Assembly (NCBI RefSeq): GCF_006716445.1
Contig: NZ_VFPA01000002.1
Span: forward strand, 806,001 to 870,000
Length of the DNA stretch: 64,000 bases
Source: Pseudonocardia kunmingensis
GTDB taxonomy: Bacteria > Actinomycetota > Actinomycetes > Mycobacteriales > Pseudonocardiaceae
Reading direction: 5' to 3'
The number at the start of each line of letters is the position of its first letter. Position 1 is the first letter of the stretch. Below the pieces are notes generated by a model. The model was not told the origin of the DNA, made no database searches, and worked only from the letters and a program-made list of their open reading frames with translations. This document shows positions 1 through 8,112 of the stretch, one piece after another. Position numbers and translations under genes: made by a program.

Positions 1-37
1 AGACGTCGAGGGTCGGTGGCGTGGTCTCGGTGGTCAC
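1..37 (-). CDS. Unidentified protein, N-terminal 12 codons only (runs off left edge)
   Basis: A GTG start with an AAAGG ribosome-binding site a few bases upstream opens a reading frame (first residues MTTETTPPTLDV) that leaves the window at base 1. It lies 41 bp downstream of the metallo-beta-lactamase-fold gene on the same strand, so the two are probably cotranscribed. The visible residues are too few to name a family. Confidence 0.5.
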   Translation of the reverse strand, partial: MTTETTPPTLDV

Positions 38-78
38 GTGGATCCTTTCGATGTGCGGGCGGGCCGGTGCGCGCCCGG

Positions 79-1029
79 TCAGGTGCGGGAGAACGGCGCC
101 CAGGCGGCGACCTCGTAGCCGCCCGGCCTGCGCCGCAGTTCGAACGCGCCGTGTCCGGGCAGGTGAGCCGGGAGCACGAGCGCGCGGTGATCGGCGGCAT
201 GGGCGAACATCCGTGCCCGGCTCGCGCGGGCGCCGTCCTCGTCCTCCTCGAAGCAGCTGTTGATGTGCGGCTCGTGGACCTGGATGGCGCCGTGCAGCAG
301 GTCGCCCGCGAAGATCGCACGCTCGCCCGCCGACTCCAGGTGGATGATCGAGGCGCCCGGGGTGTGGCCCGGCGCGAGCTCCAGGCGGAGGTTGGCGTCG
401 ATGGCGTGGGACTCGTCCCACGTCGTGACGAGTCCGGCCTCGATCACCGGGTCGATGCTGTCCTCGTAGACGTTCTGGTTGCCACGGCCGAACTTGGTGT
501 TGTGCAGGTTCTCCGGCTTCCAGTACTCGAAGTCGCGGTGCGGCATGAGGTAGGTGGCGTTGGGGAAGGTGGGCACCCAGTCACGGCCCTCGAGACGGGT
601 GTTCCAGCCGACGTGGTCGTCGTGCAGGTGGGTGTTGACGACGATGTCGACGTCCTCGGGGCTGACGCCGGCTGCCGCGAGGTTGGCCAGGTAGTCGGTG
701 TCCATGTAGGACCAGATCGGCTGGAGCGGTCGGTACTTGCCGTTGCCGGCGCCGGTGTCGATCAGGATGGTCCTGCCTTCGCTGCGCAGCACCCAGGTCT
801 GGGTCGCGGCGCGGGTCAGGTCGGTCGTCGCGTCCCAGTGGTGCGGGTCCAGCACGGCCGCGTGGCGCTCCCACTCCTCCGGCTTGCTGTTGGGGAAGAA
901 CACGTCGGTGGTCATGGGCGTGGTGTCGGAGAACTCCATGACGCGGGTGATCTGGACGTCACCGAGCTCGATGGTCGTGACGCGCGGCGCGGCGGGGTCG
1001 TGTCGAGACGACCCGGATCCGGTGGGCAT
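79..1029 (-). CDS. Metallo-beta-lactamase-fold hydrolase
   Basis: A 316-residue soluble enzyme of the MBL-fold superfamily, whose members hydrolyse lactones, esters or thioesters with a dinuclear zinc site. The signature HxHxDH appears as THLHDDHVG near residue 125, a second metal histidine lies in APGHTPG, and a metal Asp in FAGDLLHG. The ATG at 1029 is preferred over the upstream in-frame starts because AAGGAGAG sits just before it. The gene is divergent from the LuxR regulator at 1151, so that regulator may control it. Quorum-quenching-type lactonases belong to this superfamily, but the substrate cannot be told from sequence. Confidence 0.85.
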   Translation of the reverse strand: MPTGSGSSRHDPAAPRVTTIELGDVQITRVMEFSDTTPMTTDVFFPNSKPEEWERHAAVLDPHHWDATTDLTRAATQTWVLRSEGRTILIDTGAGNGKYRPLQPIWSYMDTDYLANLAAAGVSPEDVDIVVNTHLHDDHVGWNTRLEGRDWVPTFPNATYLMPHRDFEYWKPENLHNTKFGRGNQNVYEDSIDPVIEAGLVTTWDESHAIDANLRLELAPGHTPGASIIHLESAGERAIFAGDLLHGAIQVHEPHINSCFEEDEDGARASRARMFAHAADHRALVLPAHLPGHGAFELRRRPGGYEVAAWAPFSRT

Positions 1030-1099
1030 GGCTCTCCTTCGATCGGTTCCGAACTCCTCCCAGCTTCGGCTCGCCGGGGTGGAAGCGGTATCGGACGCA

Positions 1100-1111
1100 T
1101 GACTGCAGTCA
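1100..1111. promoter_or_regulatory. Perfect 12-bp palindrome in divergent promoter
   Basis: TGACTGCAGTCA is a perfect palindrome in the 121-bp gap between the MBL-fold gene and the LuxR gene, 40 bp upstream of the LuxR start. Its position suits an operator for the adjacent regulator, although a 12-bp palindrome can arise by chance. Confidence 0.3.
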
Positions 1112-1150
1112 GCCGGTACCGTGCAGGTGGTCCGTGATGCTGGAGAAGTG

Positions 1151-3970
1151 ATGTCCGATCGCGCGTGGGGCGTGGGCACCGACAGCCCGTCGTGCGATCC
1201 CTCCGATGCGGATACCGCTCACCCCGCCGAGCTGCGTCGGCTCCTCGAGGCGAGCACCGACCCCCACTCGCGAGGTGCCGTCGTCGTGGCGGGGGCGCCG
1301 GGGATCGGCAAGTCCACGCTCCTGGACCAGGTCGCCCGGCGTGTGGGGGCATCGGGTGGACGCGTGCTGCGCGCGGGTGGCAGTCCGTCGGAGGCCGACC
1401 TGCCCTTCGCCGCCCTGCACCAGCTGCTGCGCCCGGTCGCCGGCGTGATCACCGAGCTTCCCGCGCGCCAGCGCACGGCCCTTCAGGCGGCCTTCGGCTC
1501 CGGAACGCCCGGCGACCCGCCCGACCCGATGCTCATCGGGGTCGCCGTCCTCACACTCCTGTCCGACCTGGCCACCGGGGCGCCGGTCCTGGTGCTGCTC
1601 GACGACGCCCAGTGGGCCGACCACGCCTCGCTGGACGTGCTCGCCTTCGTCGCCCGGCGGACCGGCGACGATCCCGTGTCGATGGTGATCGCCACCGGGG
1701 AGCCGGCCGCTCTCCCCGACCTCGACGGGCACTGGACGTCGCTCGAGCTCGCGCCACTCGAGCGCCCGGCCGCGGAACGGCTCCTGGACCGACTACCTCG
1801 GCCGCCGGCCGGCGAGACCCGAACGCGCGTGCTCGACCAGGGCGAAGGCAACCCGCTGGCTCTCGTCGAACTCGCCAGAACCGCCGGCGCCGACGCGGAA
1901 CCGTGGGCGAGCGGCAACCCGCTGCCCATCGCGGCCCGACTGGAGCGTCGGTGGGTCGAGCGGCTGAACGGGCTGGAGCCGGCCGCTCGGCAGTGGCTGC
2001 TGGTACTGGCGCTCGCCGCCGACGACCCCGCCGAGACCGTCCTGACCCTGTTGCCCGGGCCGGCCGACCGGATGTGGGCGGCGGTGGAGTGGGCGGGCCT
2101 CGTCGACCGCACCGGCAGCCGAGTCACCTTCCGGCACCCGCTGGTCCGTTCGGCGGTCTACCAGTCGGCATCGTTCGACGAGCGGCGTGCCGCCCACCAC
2201 GCTCTGGCGTCCGCGCTGACGGAGGACCCCGACCGGCGCGCCTGGCACCTGGCCGCCGCCACCACCGGAGCGGACCCCGAGGTGGCCGCCGCGCTGGAAG
2301 ACAGCGCCGGGAGGGCACGGCGCCGCGGCGGGTACGCCGCGGCGGCGCGCGCGCTCGAGCGCGCCGCGGAGTTGAGCGCGGACCGGGCGGATCGCGTCCG
2401 GCTGATCGCCGCGGCGACGGAAATGGCGGTGATGACCGGGCAGCTCGTCCGGGTGGAACGGCTCGCCGCGCGCACCCGTGCGTGGACCGACGAGCCGACG
2501 CCGCTGGCCGTGGCCGCGCTCCAGACCGGGCGACTCATGGCCCTGACCAGCTCCCAGGCAGCCGCTTTCCAGCAGTTGATGGCCGCAGCGCGGCAGTTGA
2601 CGACCGCGCACCCGGAAGGTGCGTTGCAGGCACTCGCCGCTGCGGCCGTGGTCCGCTTCTACTCGGGTGCGGAGTCGCAACGCGACGAGATCGGAGCCGC
2701 GCTGTCCGACGTCCTGCGCGCGCTGTCCGCCACGTCGGTCCCGCTCCTGGGACGCTGGCTCATGGCGGTGGCCGATCCGCCCGGGGGCGCCGGACTGAGG
2801 GCGGAGCTGGCCCAGCTGATCACCGCCGCTCGGCAACGACCGGAAGAACTGCACCTGCTGGCGATCGCAGCCTGGATCCTGGACGAGACCGGCCTCGCCG
2901 TCCGAGCCTTCGAGGCGTCGCTGGCCCTCTGGTCGTCCGCGGGCCCCCTTCCCGACGGACTCGGGGGCGTGGCGGCACTGGCCCATCTGGAGCACGGTCG
3001 GATAGCGCGGGCGCAGGCCTTCTGCGCGGAGCTCGCGGCGGTCGCCGACACCTACGGACTCGACCACGCGGCGGCGTGCGCAGCCGCCGTCGACGCGCTG
3101 GCGGCAGCGATGCGCGGGGACGCTGTGAACGCGCGCGAACTGGCCGAGCGCGCGTTGTCGCTGATCGACCCTGCCGAGAGCCGGTCCGTCGCTGTCTACG
3201 CCTACCGTGCACTGGGGATCTCCGCGGCCGTCACGGGGAACCACGAGGACGCCTACGCGCGCTTCCGTGCCGCCTTCGAGGTCGACGGCGGGCCGGTGCA
3301 CTACCACGCCTCCGTGGCCGCCCTGCCGGAGCTCGCTGCGGCGGCGGTGCGGAGCGGATACCACCAGCAGGCAGCCGATGTCGTCGAGCGCACGGTCCGC
3401 TCCGGGGAGACCCACTCCGTACGCACCCAGGTGCTCATCCACCACAGCCAGGCGTTGCTCGCTGACCCGGACTACGCGGAGACGCACTTCCGCGCCGCCT
3501 TGACGCTCTCCGGGCCCGCCGATCGGCCGTTCGAGCATGCGCGGATCCTGCTCGATCTCGCCGAATGGCTACGTCGCCGCCGCCGCATCGCGGAGGCCCG
3601 CCCCCTGCTGCACGAATGCCACGACGTCTTCCGTCGACTGGGAGCCCGACCGTGGGCGACACGGGCCGAGGCCGAACTGCGGGCGAGCGGAGCGCAGATC
3701 GCCGCCGCGGAGCCCGCGGCCTTCGGTGAACTCACCCCGCAGCAACAACAGGTCGTTCGCCTGGCCGCGCTCGGCCGGACCAACCGGGAGATCGGCGAGA
3801 ACCTGTTCCTCTCCCCCCGGACCGTCAGTTCGCACCTCTACCGGGCGTTTCCCAAGCTCGGGATCACGGCGCGCTCTCAACTGCGGGACGTCCTCGACAC
3901 GGCGGCGCCCAGCGACGTCGTGACCAGTGCCGGGAGCCGGGGCTCACGGCCGCGGAACGTGGCGCGGTAG
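1151..3970 (+). CDS. LAL-type (large ATP-binding) LuxR family transcriptional regulator
   Basis: A 939-residue cytoplasmic regulator. An N-terminal STAND-type NTPase carries the Walker A motif GAPGIGKST at residues 48-56 and a Walker B-like stretch VLVLLDDAQWAD. A long alanine-rich helical, TPR-like middle follows, and the last ~65 residues form a LuxR/GerE HTH (ELTPQQQQVVRLAALG, then LSPRTVSSHLYRAFPKLGI). This architecture and length fit the LAL/MalT class, which responds to a small ligand plus ATP. ATG 1151 is chosen over an upstream GTG at 1121 because GGAGAAG lies just before it. The gene is divergent from the MBL-fold hydrolase. Its 3' end overlaps a degenerate AraC relic on the other strand. 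Confidence 0.85.
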   Translation: MSDRAWGVGTDSPSCDPSDADTAHPAELRRLLEASTDPHSRGAVVVAGAPGIGKSTLLDQVARRVGASGGRVLRAGGSPSEADLPFAALHQLLRPVAGVITELPARQRTALQAAFGSGTPGDPPDPMLIGVAVLTLLSDLATGAPVLVLLDDAQWADHASLDVLAFVARRTGDDPVSMVIATGEPAALPDLDGHWTSLELAPLERPAAERLLDRLPRPPAGETRTRVLDQGEGNPLALVELARTAGADAEPWASGNPLPIAARLERRWVERLNGLEPAARQWLLVLALAADDPAETVLTLLPGPADRMWAAVEWAGLVDRTGSRVTFRHPLVRSAVYQSASFDERRAAHHALASALTEDPDRRAWHLAAATTGADPEVAAALEDSAGRARRRGGYAAAARALERAAELSADRADRVRLIAAATEMAVMTGQLVRVERLAARTRAWTDEPTPLAVAALQTGRLMALTSSQAAAFQQLMAAARQLTTAHPEGALQALAAAAVVRFYSGAESQRDEIGAALSDVLRALSATSVPLLGRWLMAVADPPGGAGLRAELAQLITAARQRPEELHLLAIAAWILDETGLAVRAFEASLALWSSAGPLPDGLGGVAALAHLEHGRIARAQAFCAELAAVADTYGLDHAAACAAAVDALAAAMRGDAVNARELAERALSLIDPAESRSVAVYAYRALGISAAVTGNHEDAYARFRAAFEVDGGPVHYHASVAALPELAAAAVRSGYHQQAADVVERTVRSGETHSVRTQVLIHHSQALLADPDYAETHFRAALTLSGPADRPFEHARILLDLAEWLRRRRRIAEARPLLHECHDVFRRLGARPWATRAEAELRASGAQIAAAEPAAFGELTPQQQQVVRLAALGRTNREIGENLFLSPRTVSSHLYRAFPKLGITARSQLRDVLDTAAPSDVVTSAGSRGSRPRNVAR

Positions 3971-4238
3971 GCGCTGGGTGAGACGCCCACGGTGCGCTCC
4001 AGGAGGGCGCAGGCTCGTTCGATGCGTTGCCGGGTGAGCCACCGACCGGGCGAGGTGCCGATCTCGTCGCGGAAGCGTCGGGTGAATGTTCCCGCGCTCG
4101 TCGCCTCCTGGGCCGCCAGTTCCCGAAGTGTGACGGGCCGGTGCAGGTTCTCGAGCGCCCATCGGCGTGCCTTGCTGGTCGTGGGCTGACGCCGACACGG
4201 GAACAGCTCCGGGCGATCAGATCGGCAGGAACCATGAT
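3877..4238 (-). pseudogene. AraC/GlxA-type regulator relic with internal deletion
   Basis: Reading the minus strand from about 4238 gives a frame without a start codon that matches the C-terminal DNA-binding region of AraC regulators: a lead-in with SKARRWALENLHRPVTL, then the first HTH (LRELAAQEATSAGTFTRRFR) and DEIGTSPGRWLTRQRIERA. The frame then jumps directly from ALLERT to VGVSPSAYRATFRG, the very end of the family signature, so about 30 residues forming the second HTH are missing. It stops at 3877-3879, inside the 3' end of the LuxR gene. The N-terminal ligand domain is absent. This is a relic, not a working regulator. Confidence 0.65.
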
Positions 4239-5273
4239 CTAGGGCGACGCGACCTTGACCACCGTCTTCCCCCGGGTCTCTCCGGACAACGCCTGGTTGA
4301 GGGTGGTGCGCGCGTTCTCCAAGCCGTCGACAACGGTCTCGTCGTAGGACAACGAGCCCTCTTGCAGCGCCGCAGCGAGCTTTCCGATGATCTCACCGTA
4401 ACGCTCGACGTGGTCGGTGACGATGAACCCCCGCAGGGTGGCCCGCTGCATCAGCAACTGGTGCACGTTCCGCAGACCCAGTTGGTCGCTGTGGTCGTTG
4501 TAGTTGTCGTACTCGGAGATCAGACCGCACAGCGCTACTCGCGCACCGACGTTCAGCCGGCCCAGGACGTGATCCATGATCGGGCCGCCCACGTTCTCGA
4601 AGTCGACGTCGACGCCGTGGGGAGTCGCGTCGTCGAGGGTCTCGCGCCAGTCCTGCGAGTGTCGATCCACGCAGGCGTCGAAGCCGAGCTCCGAAACGAG
4701 GCGGTGGCACTTCTCGGCGCCGCCGGCTATGCCGACCACCCGAACGCCACGCTGCTTCGCCAGCTGGCCGGCGATAGAACCGACAGCCCCTGCAGCGGCC
4801 GAGACCACGAACGTCTCGCCCGGTCGAGGGTCGCCCAGTTCCACACCGATGAACGCTGAGATGCCGGTGTGTCCGAGCACTCCGAGGAACGCGGGCAGCG
4901 GCGCCGGCAGCGGGTCGGGGAGGACCGTGAAAGGAACCTCGAGAACGGAGTCGTCGGCAACGCAGTACTCTTGCCAGCCGGTGAAACCGAGCACGAACGC
5001 ACCGACCGGCAGATCCGCTCGCCGGCTTTCGACGACCTGTCCCACGCCGAGCCCCCGCATGACCGCGCCGAGCTCGACCGGCGGGATGTAGGACCGTATC
5101 CGGCTCATCCAGACGCGGTTCGTGGGATCGAGCGAGAGATAGAGCGTGCGGACCAGCGCCTGCCCGTCGCCGATCTCCGCGACGGGTTCCTCGCTCCACT
5201 CGAGATCCCCCTCGCCGACTCGGCCCCGAGGTCTGTTGCGCAAGCGGAAGAGCCGGTTGATGGGCGAGTTCAT
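4239..5273 (-). CDS. NADP-dependent MDR oxidoreductase (leukotriene B4 12-hydroxydehydrogenase / CurA-like)
   Basis: A 344-residue zinc-independent medium-chain dehydrogenase/reductase. The N-terminal part resembles the LTB4DH/CurA family (DPTNRVWMS, then PPVELGAVMRGLGVGQV). The nucleotide-binding segment is SAAAGAVGSIAGQLAKQRG, followed by ENVGG and RVALCGLISEYN-type motifs. Family members reduce the double bond of alpha,beta-unsaturated ketones with NADPH. Start is ATG 5273 with only a weak G-rich ribosome-binding site. It is divergent from the cluster starting at 5554 and may serve the same pathway, which is inference from position. Confidence 0.85.
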   Translation of the reverse strand: MNSPINRLFRLRNRPRGRVGEGDLEWSEEPVAEIGDGQALVRTLYLSLDPTNRVWMSRIRSYIPPVELGAVMRGLGVGQVVESRRADLPVGAFVLGFTGWQEYCVADDSVLEVPFTVLPDPLPAPLPAFLGVLGHTGISAFIGVELGDPRPGETFVVSAAAGAVGSIAGQLAKQRGVRVVGIAGGAEKCHRLVSELGFDACVDRHSQDWRETLDDATPHGVDVDFENVGGPIMDHVLGRLNVGARVALCGLISEYDNYNDHSDQLGLRNVHQLLMQRATLRGFIVTDHVERYGEIIGKLAAALQEGSLSYDETVVDGLENARTTLNQALSGETRGKTVVKVASP

Positions 5274-5463
5274 GATCGACCCCCGTTGGTCGAGAGCAGT
5301 GGCATGGGTGGTCGGACACGCGGCGCGAGCGCCGTAGCAAGGGGTGTCCGCAAGACTCTGTCGGCAGATTAGACCGGACGTCGACCGTCGTCAACGCAGT
5401 GTCGAGACCGGCGCTGACCTCGCTTCCAGGCCCCGGACGGGGTGGATCGACGCAGCGTAGTCG

Positions 5464-5500
5464 ACAGTGTGTTGACTAGCGCCGACACCTCGTGCACTGT
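5464..5500. promoter_or_regulatory. Inverted repeat and possible promoter upstream of the 5.5-kb cluster
   Basis: In the 280-bp divergent gap 5274-5553, arms ACAGTG (5464-5469) and CACTGT (5495-5500) form an inverted repeat. It brackets a TTGACT box (5472-5477), with the right arm 17 bp downstream where a -10 element would lie. The layout fits a regulated promoter facing the catabolic cluster. The TetR at 10996 would be the natural candidate to bind it. Nothing else recognisable lies in this gap. Confidence 0.35.
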
Positions 5501-5553
5501 GTGGTCGGACACCGGCTGGGACATCAGTCAACGAAGAAGGATGGAGGCGGTGT

Positions 5554-6036
5554 ATGAGCGCGCAAGCGGACAACCGCGCGGTGGTCGAGCGCTTCTGGGG
5601 TGCTCTCGATGACGGCCCACCTCGCGGCGCAGCTCTGGAGGCCTGGAAGGACACCTTCGCCGAGGACGCCGTCTGGGAGATGCCGTTCGCACCCGAGCCG
5701 CTCGCCAAGAGCGTGCCGGGCCGACACCTCATCGGGCATTTCATCGACTGGTTCTTCGACTCGGTGCCGGACCTGCGTGTCGACTCGCTGACGGTGCACG
5801 ACACCACCGACCCGGAGCTCTTCGTCCTCGAGCTGCGCGGCACGGCGACGGTCTCGCAGACCGGGAAGATCTACGCGAACACCTACTGCACCCACATGCG
5901 GATCCGAGACGGCCGGATCGTCCTGTTCCGCGAGTACTTCAATCCCGACGTCGTCCTCGAGGCGTTCGGACACGACGAGATCGCCGAGGGCATGTCGTCG
6001 GTACTCGCTGCTGCTGGAGTGGAGGTCGGTCAGTGA
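5554..6036 (+). CDS. SnoaL-like / NTF2-fold protein
   Basis: A 160-residue protein with the cone-shaped NTF2/SnoaL fold signature: helix VVERFWGAL, then FAEDAVWEMPFAPE, a central GRHLIGHFIDWFF, and the C-terminal strand pattern THMRIRDGRIVLFREYFNP. Members act as small-molecule isomerases, epoxide hydrolases or cyclases, or as non-catalytic binders. GGAGG lies 8 bp before the ATG. It is the first gene of a same-strand cluster and overlaps the next gene by GTGA, so translation is probably coupled. A limonene-epoxide-hydrolase-like role is possible but not shown. Confidence 0.8.
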   Translation: MSAQADNRAVVERFWGALDDGPPRGAALEAWKDTFAEDAVWEMPFAPEPLAKSVPGRHLIGHFIDWFFDSVPDLRVDSLTVHDTTDPELFVLELRGTATVSQTGKIYANTYCTHMRIRDGRIVLFREYFNPDVVLEAFGHDEIAEGMSSVLAAAGVEVGQ

Positions 6037-6491
6037 AGTTGGAACCGGAGTTCAGCTACACCGCAGAGCTCGCCGAACCCCAGGTCGTCGGCCCGGGCCC
6101 CTACGGGCTGCGTCAGGTCCTCGCCGTCACGGGAGGCAAGGTCACCGGCAAGCGATTCAGCGGGACGGCCGCCCCCGGTGGCGGCGACTGGCTGCTGGCC
6201 GGGGACGACGGCTTCGGCCGCCTCGACGTGCGCGCACAGTTCTACACCGACGACGGCGCGGTCATCTACATGAGTTACCAGGGCCTGGTCCAGGTGACCG
6301 AAGCGGCCGCGGGCGCACTCGGTGGCGGCGCGACGGGCACCGACTTCGGAGACCACTACTTCGTCACGACACCACGCCTGGAATGCGGAGACCCCCGGTA
6401 CTCCTGGGTCAACCAGACCATCTTCGTGGGGCAGGGGCGCATCCAGCCCGGGCCGATCGTCGAGTTCCAGGTCTTCCGGGTCGACGCATGA
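6033..6491 (+). CDS. DUF3237 domain protein
   Basis: A 152-residue protein matching the DUF3237 pattern: an opening LEPEFSYTAEL, then GGKVTGKRFSGTAAPGGGDWLL, YMSYQGLV, and the closing YSWVNQTIFVGQGR. The family forms a small beta-barrel and is often found beside aromatic- or terpenoid-degradation genes. Its biochemical role is not established to my knowledge. The GTG start overlaps the stop of the SnoaL-like gene by four bases, which implies coupled expression and possibly action on the same compound. Confidence 0.8.
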   Translation: MKLEPEFSYTAELAEPQVVGPGPYGLRQVLAVTGGKVTGKRFSGTAAPGGGDWLLAGDDGFGRLDVRAQFYTDDGAVIYMSYQGLVQVTEAAAGALGGGATGTDFGDHYFVTTPRLECGDPRYSWVNQTIFVGQGRIQPGPIVEFQVFRVDA

Positions 6492-6543
6492 GACCCGCCG
6501 GCCGCTTCGGTGGATCCCTCCCGCTCCGGGGGTGACCGGTCGC

Positions 6544-7479
6544 ATGAGCGTGCTGCACGCGCAGGTCCAGCAGTTGGTGCACGCTGCATCCGCGCGCCCG
6601 ACTCCGCAGCCGTGGGAGATGTCGATCGCCGACTACCGGCAGGCCGGCGAGAACATGAGGGCGTTGTCGGGCCCGGTCGACGAGCGCAGCACGATAGAGG
6701 ACCTCACGATCCCGACTCGTGAGGGGGCGGTCGCGGCACGGTGCTACCACCCGCCCGCGGCTGGACCCACCCTGCGTCCCGGCGTCGTCTACCTGCACGG
6801 CGGGGGCTTCGTACGCGGAAGTCTGGACACCCACGATCGACTCTGTCGAGAACTCTGCGTGCAGGGCGGCCTCATCGTGGTCTCCGTCGCGTACCGGCTG
6901 GCACCGGAAAACCCGTATCCTGCTGCTCAGGACGACGCCGTCGATGCATTCTCGTGGGTGAGCGAGCATGCCGATGGATTGGGCATCGACGTCGAGTCCC
7001 TCGCCGTCGCCGGCGACTCCTCCGGGGGCGCGCTGGCGGCGGGCATCGCCCTCTCCTCGCGAGTGCAAGGCTCGCCGGTCAAGGCGCAGGGTCTGCTGTG
7101 TCCCGCTCTCGACGCCACCATGAGCAGCGATTCCGTGAAGCGGCACATGGACGGCCCGTTCCTCACCCGGGCCGCGCTCGAATGGTCATACGACCTGTAC
7201 ATCCCGGACGCCGCCGACCGTCGTTCGGGTCTCGCCTCACCGCTGCTGACGCAGGACTTCGCAGGTGCTCCACCTGCCGTCATCGTCAGTGCTCAGGTCG
7301 ATCCCGTTGCCGACGATGCCCGCCGGTACGGGGCAGAGCTCGCGGCGGCGGGAGTTCACGTCAGAAGTCATGAGTACGAGGGGATGCCGCACAGCTTCCC
7401 GCTGCTGGCGGGGGTACTGGACGATGGCGGTCACGCCATCACCGTATTCGCGCGCGAGCTTTCCGACTTGCTCCGATAG
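6544..7479 (+). CDS. Alpha/beta hydrolase, hormone-sensitive-lipase (acetyl esterase) family
   Basis: A 311-residue esterase. HGGGF at residues 85-89 is the HSL-type oxyanion-hole motif, the nucleophile is Ser159 in GDSSGG, and the acid and base are likely the Asp in QVDPVADD and the His in GMPHSFPL. RLAPENPYPAA is also typical of the family. ATG 6544 is used because the sequence upstream in frame has no family match. It probably hydrolyses a short-chain ester or lactone intermediate in the pathway encoded around it. Confidence 0.85.
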   Translation: MSVLHAQVQQLVHAASARPTPQPWEMSIADYRQAGENMRALSGPVDERSTIEDLTIPTREGAVAARCYHPPAAGPTLRPGVVYLHGGGFVRGSLDTHDRLCRELCVQGGLIVVSVAYRLAPENPYPAAQDDAVDAFSWVSEHADGLGIDVESLAVAGDSSGGALAAGIALSSRVQGSPVKAQGLLCPALDATMSSDSVKRHMDGPFLTRAALEWSYDLYIPDAADRRSGLASPLLTQDFAGAPPAVIVSAQVDPVADDARRYGAELAAAGVHVRSHEYEGMPHSFPLLAGVLDDGGHAITVFARELSDLLR

Positions 7480-7543
7480 ATCCTCAGGGCGTGATCTCGA
7501 ACCCGCTCGAGGCGCCACAACACGAAGACGAACGAGGACTGAC

Positions 7544-8110
7544 ATGGCCACTGCATCCGAAGTCGACCAGATCCAGCCTTCTGCCTCTCGCGATGGCGAG
7601 AGCTACGTCTCGCACCGCGACGAGATCCACTTCAAGATGACCGGCGATTTCATGACGGGCGTGGACTTCTGGATCCACGCGACCGGCGAGACCACCAACG
7701 GCCAGCTGATCGTCATCGAGACGAACTGGGTCCGCGGTACCGAGCCGGTCTGGCACATCCACCACCGCGAGGAGGAGGGCTTCTTCGTGATGGACGGTGA
7801 AATCAAGATCCACACCGAGGCCGGTTCGTACAACGCCAAGCGGGGCCAGTTCGTGTGGGGGCGCAAGGACCAGCGCCACACGTACGAGGTGGTCGGTGAC
7901 GAAGCCAGGATCCTCGTGGTGTTCGTCCCCGGACCCGACAGCAAGGGTTTCGAGCCCAACGGCGGGATCGACAAGTACTTCTACGAGGCCCGCGACCGGG
8001 AGCTCCGGACGCCCGAGCAGGTGGAGGCGGAGGTCGAGAACCTGAAGGTCAACTACGGGCTGGAGATGTTCCCGGACCTGCCGCACCCGCGTGAGCAGAA
8101 GGGCGAGTAG
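7544..8110 (+). CDS. Cupin-domain protein
   Basis: A 188-residue single-domain cupin. Motif 1 is visible as VWHIHHREEEGFFVMDGEIKI (metal residues H, H, E) and motif 2 as GQFVWGRKDQRHTYEVVGD (metal H). The metal site implies a dioxygenase, isomerase or hydrolase-type activity, but no substrate can be assigned. The start ATG 7544 has GAGG a few bases upstream. The stop lies 2 bp before the aldehyde dehydrogenase start, so the pair are tightly coupled in the operon. Confidence 0.8.
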   Translation: MATASEVDQIQPSASRDGESYVSHRDEIHFKMTGDFMTGVDFWIHATGETTNGQLIVIETNWVRGTEPVWHIHHREEEGFFVMDGEIKIHTEAGSYNAKRGQFVWGRKDQRHTYEVVGDEARILVVFVPGPDSKGFEPNGGIDKYFYEARDRELRTPEQVEAEVENLKVNYGLEMFPDLPHPREQKGE

Positions 8111-8112
8111 CG

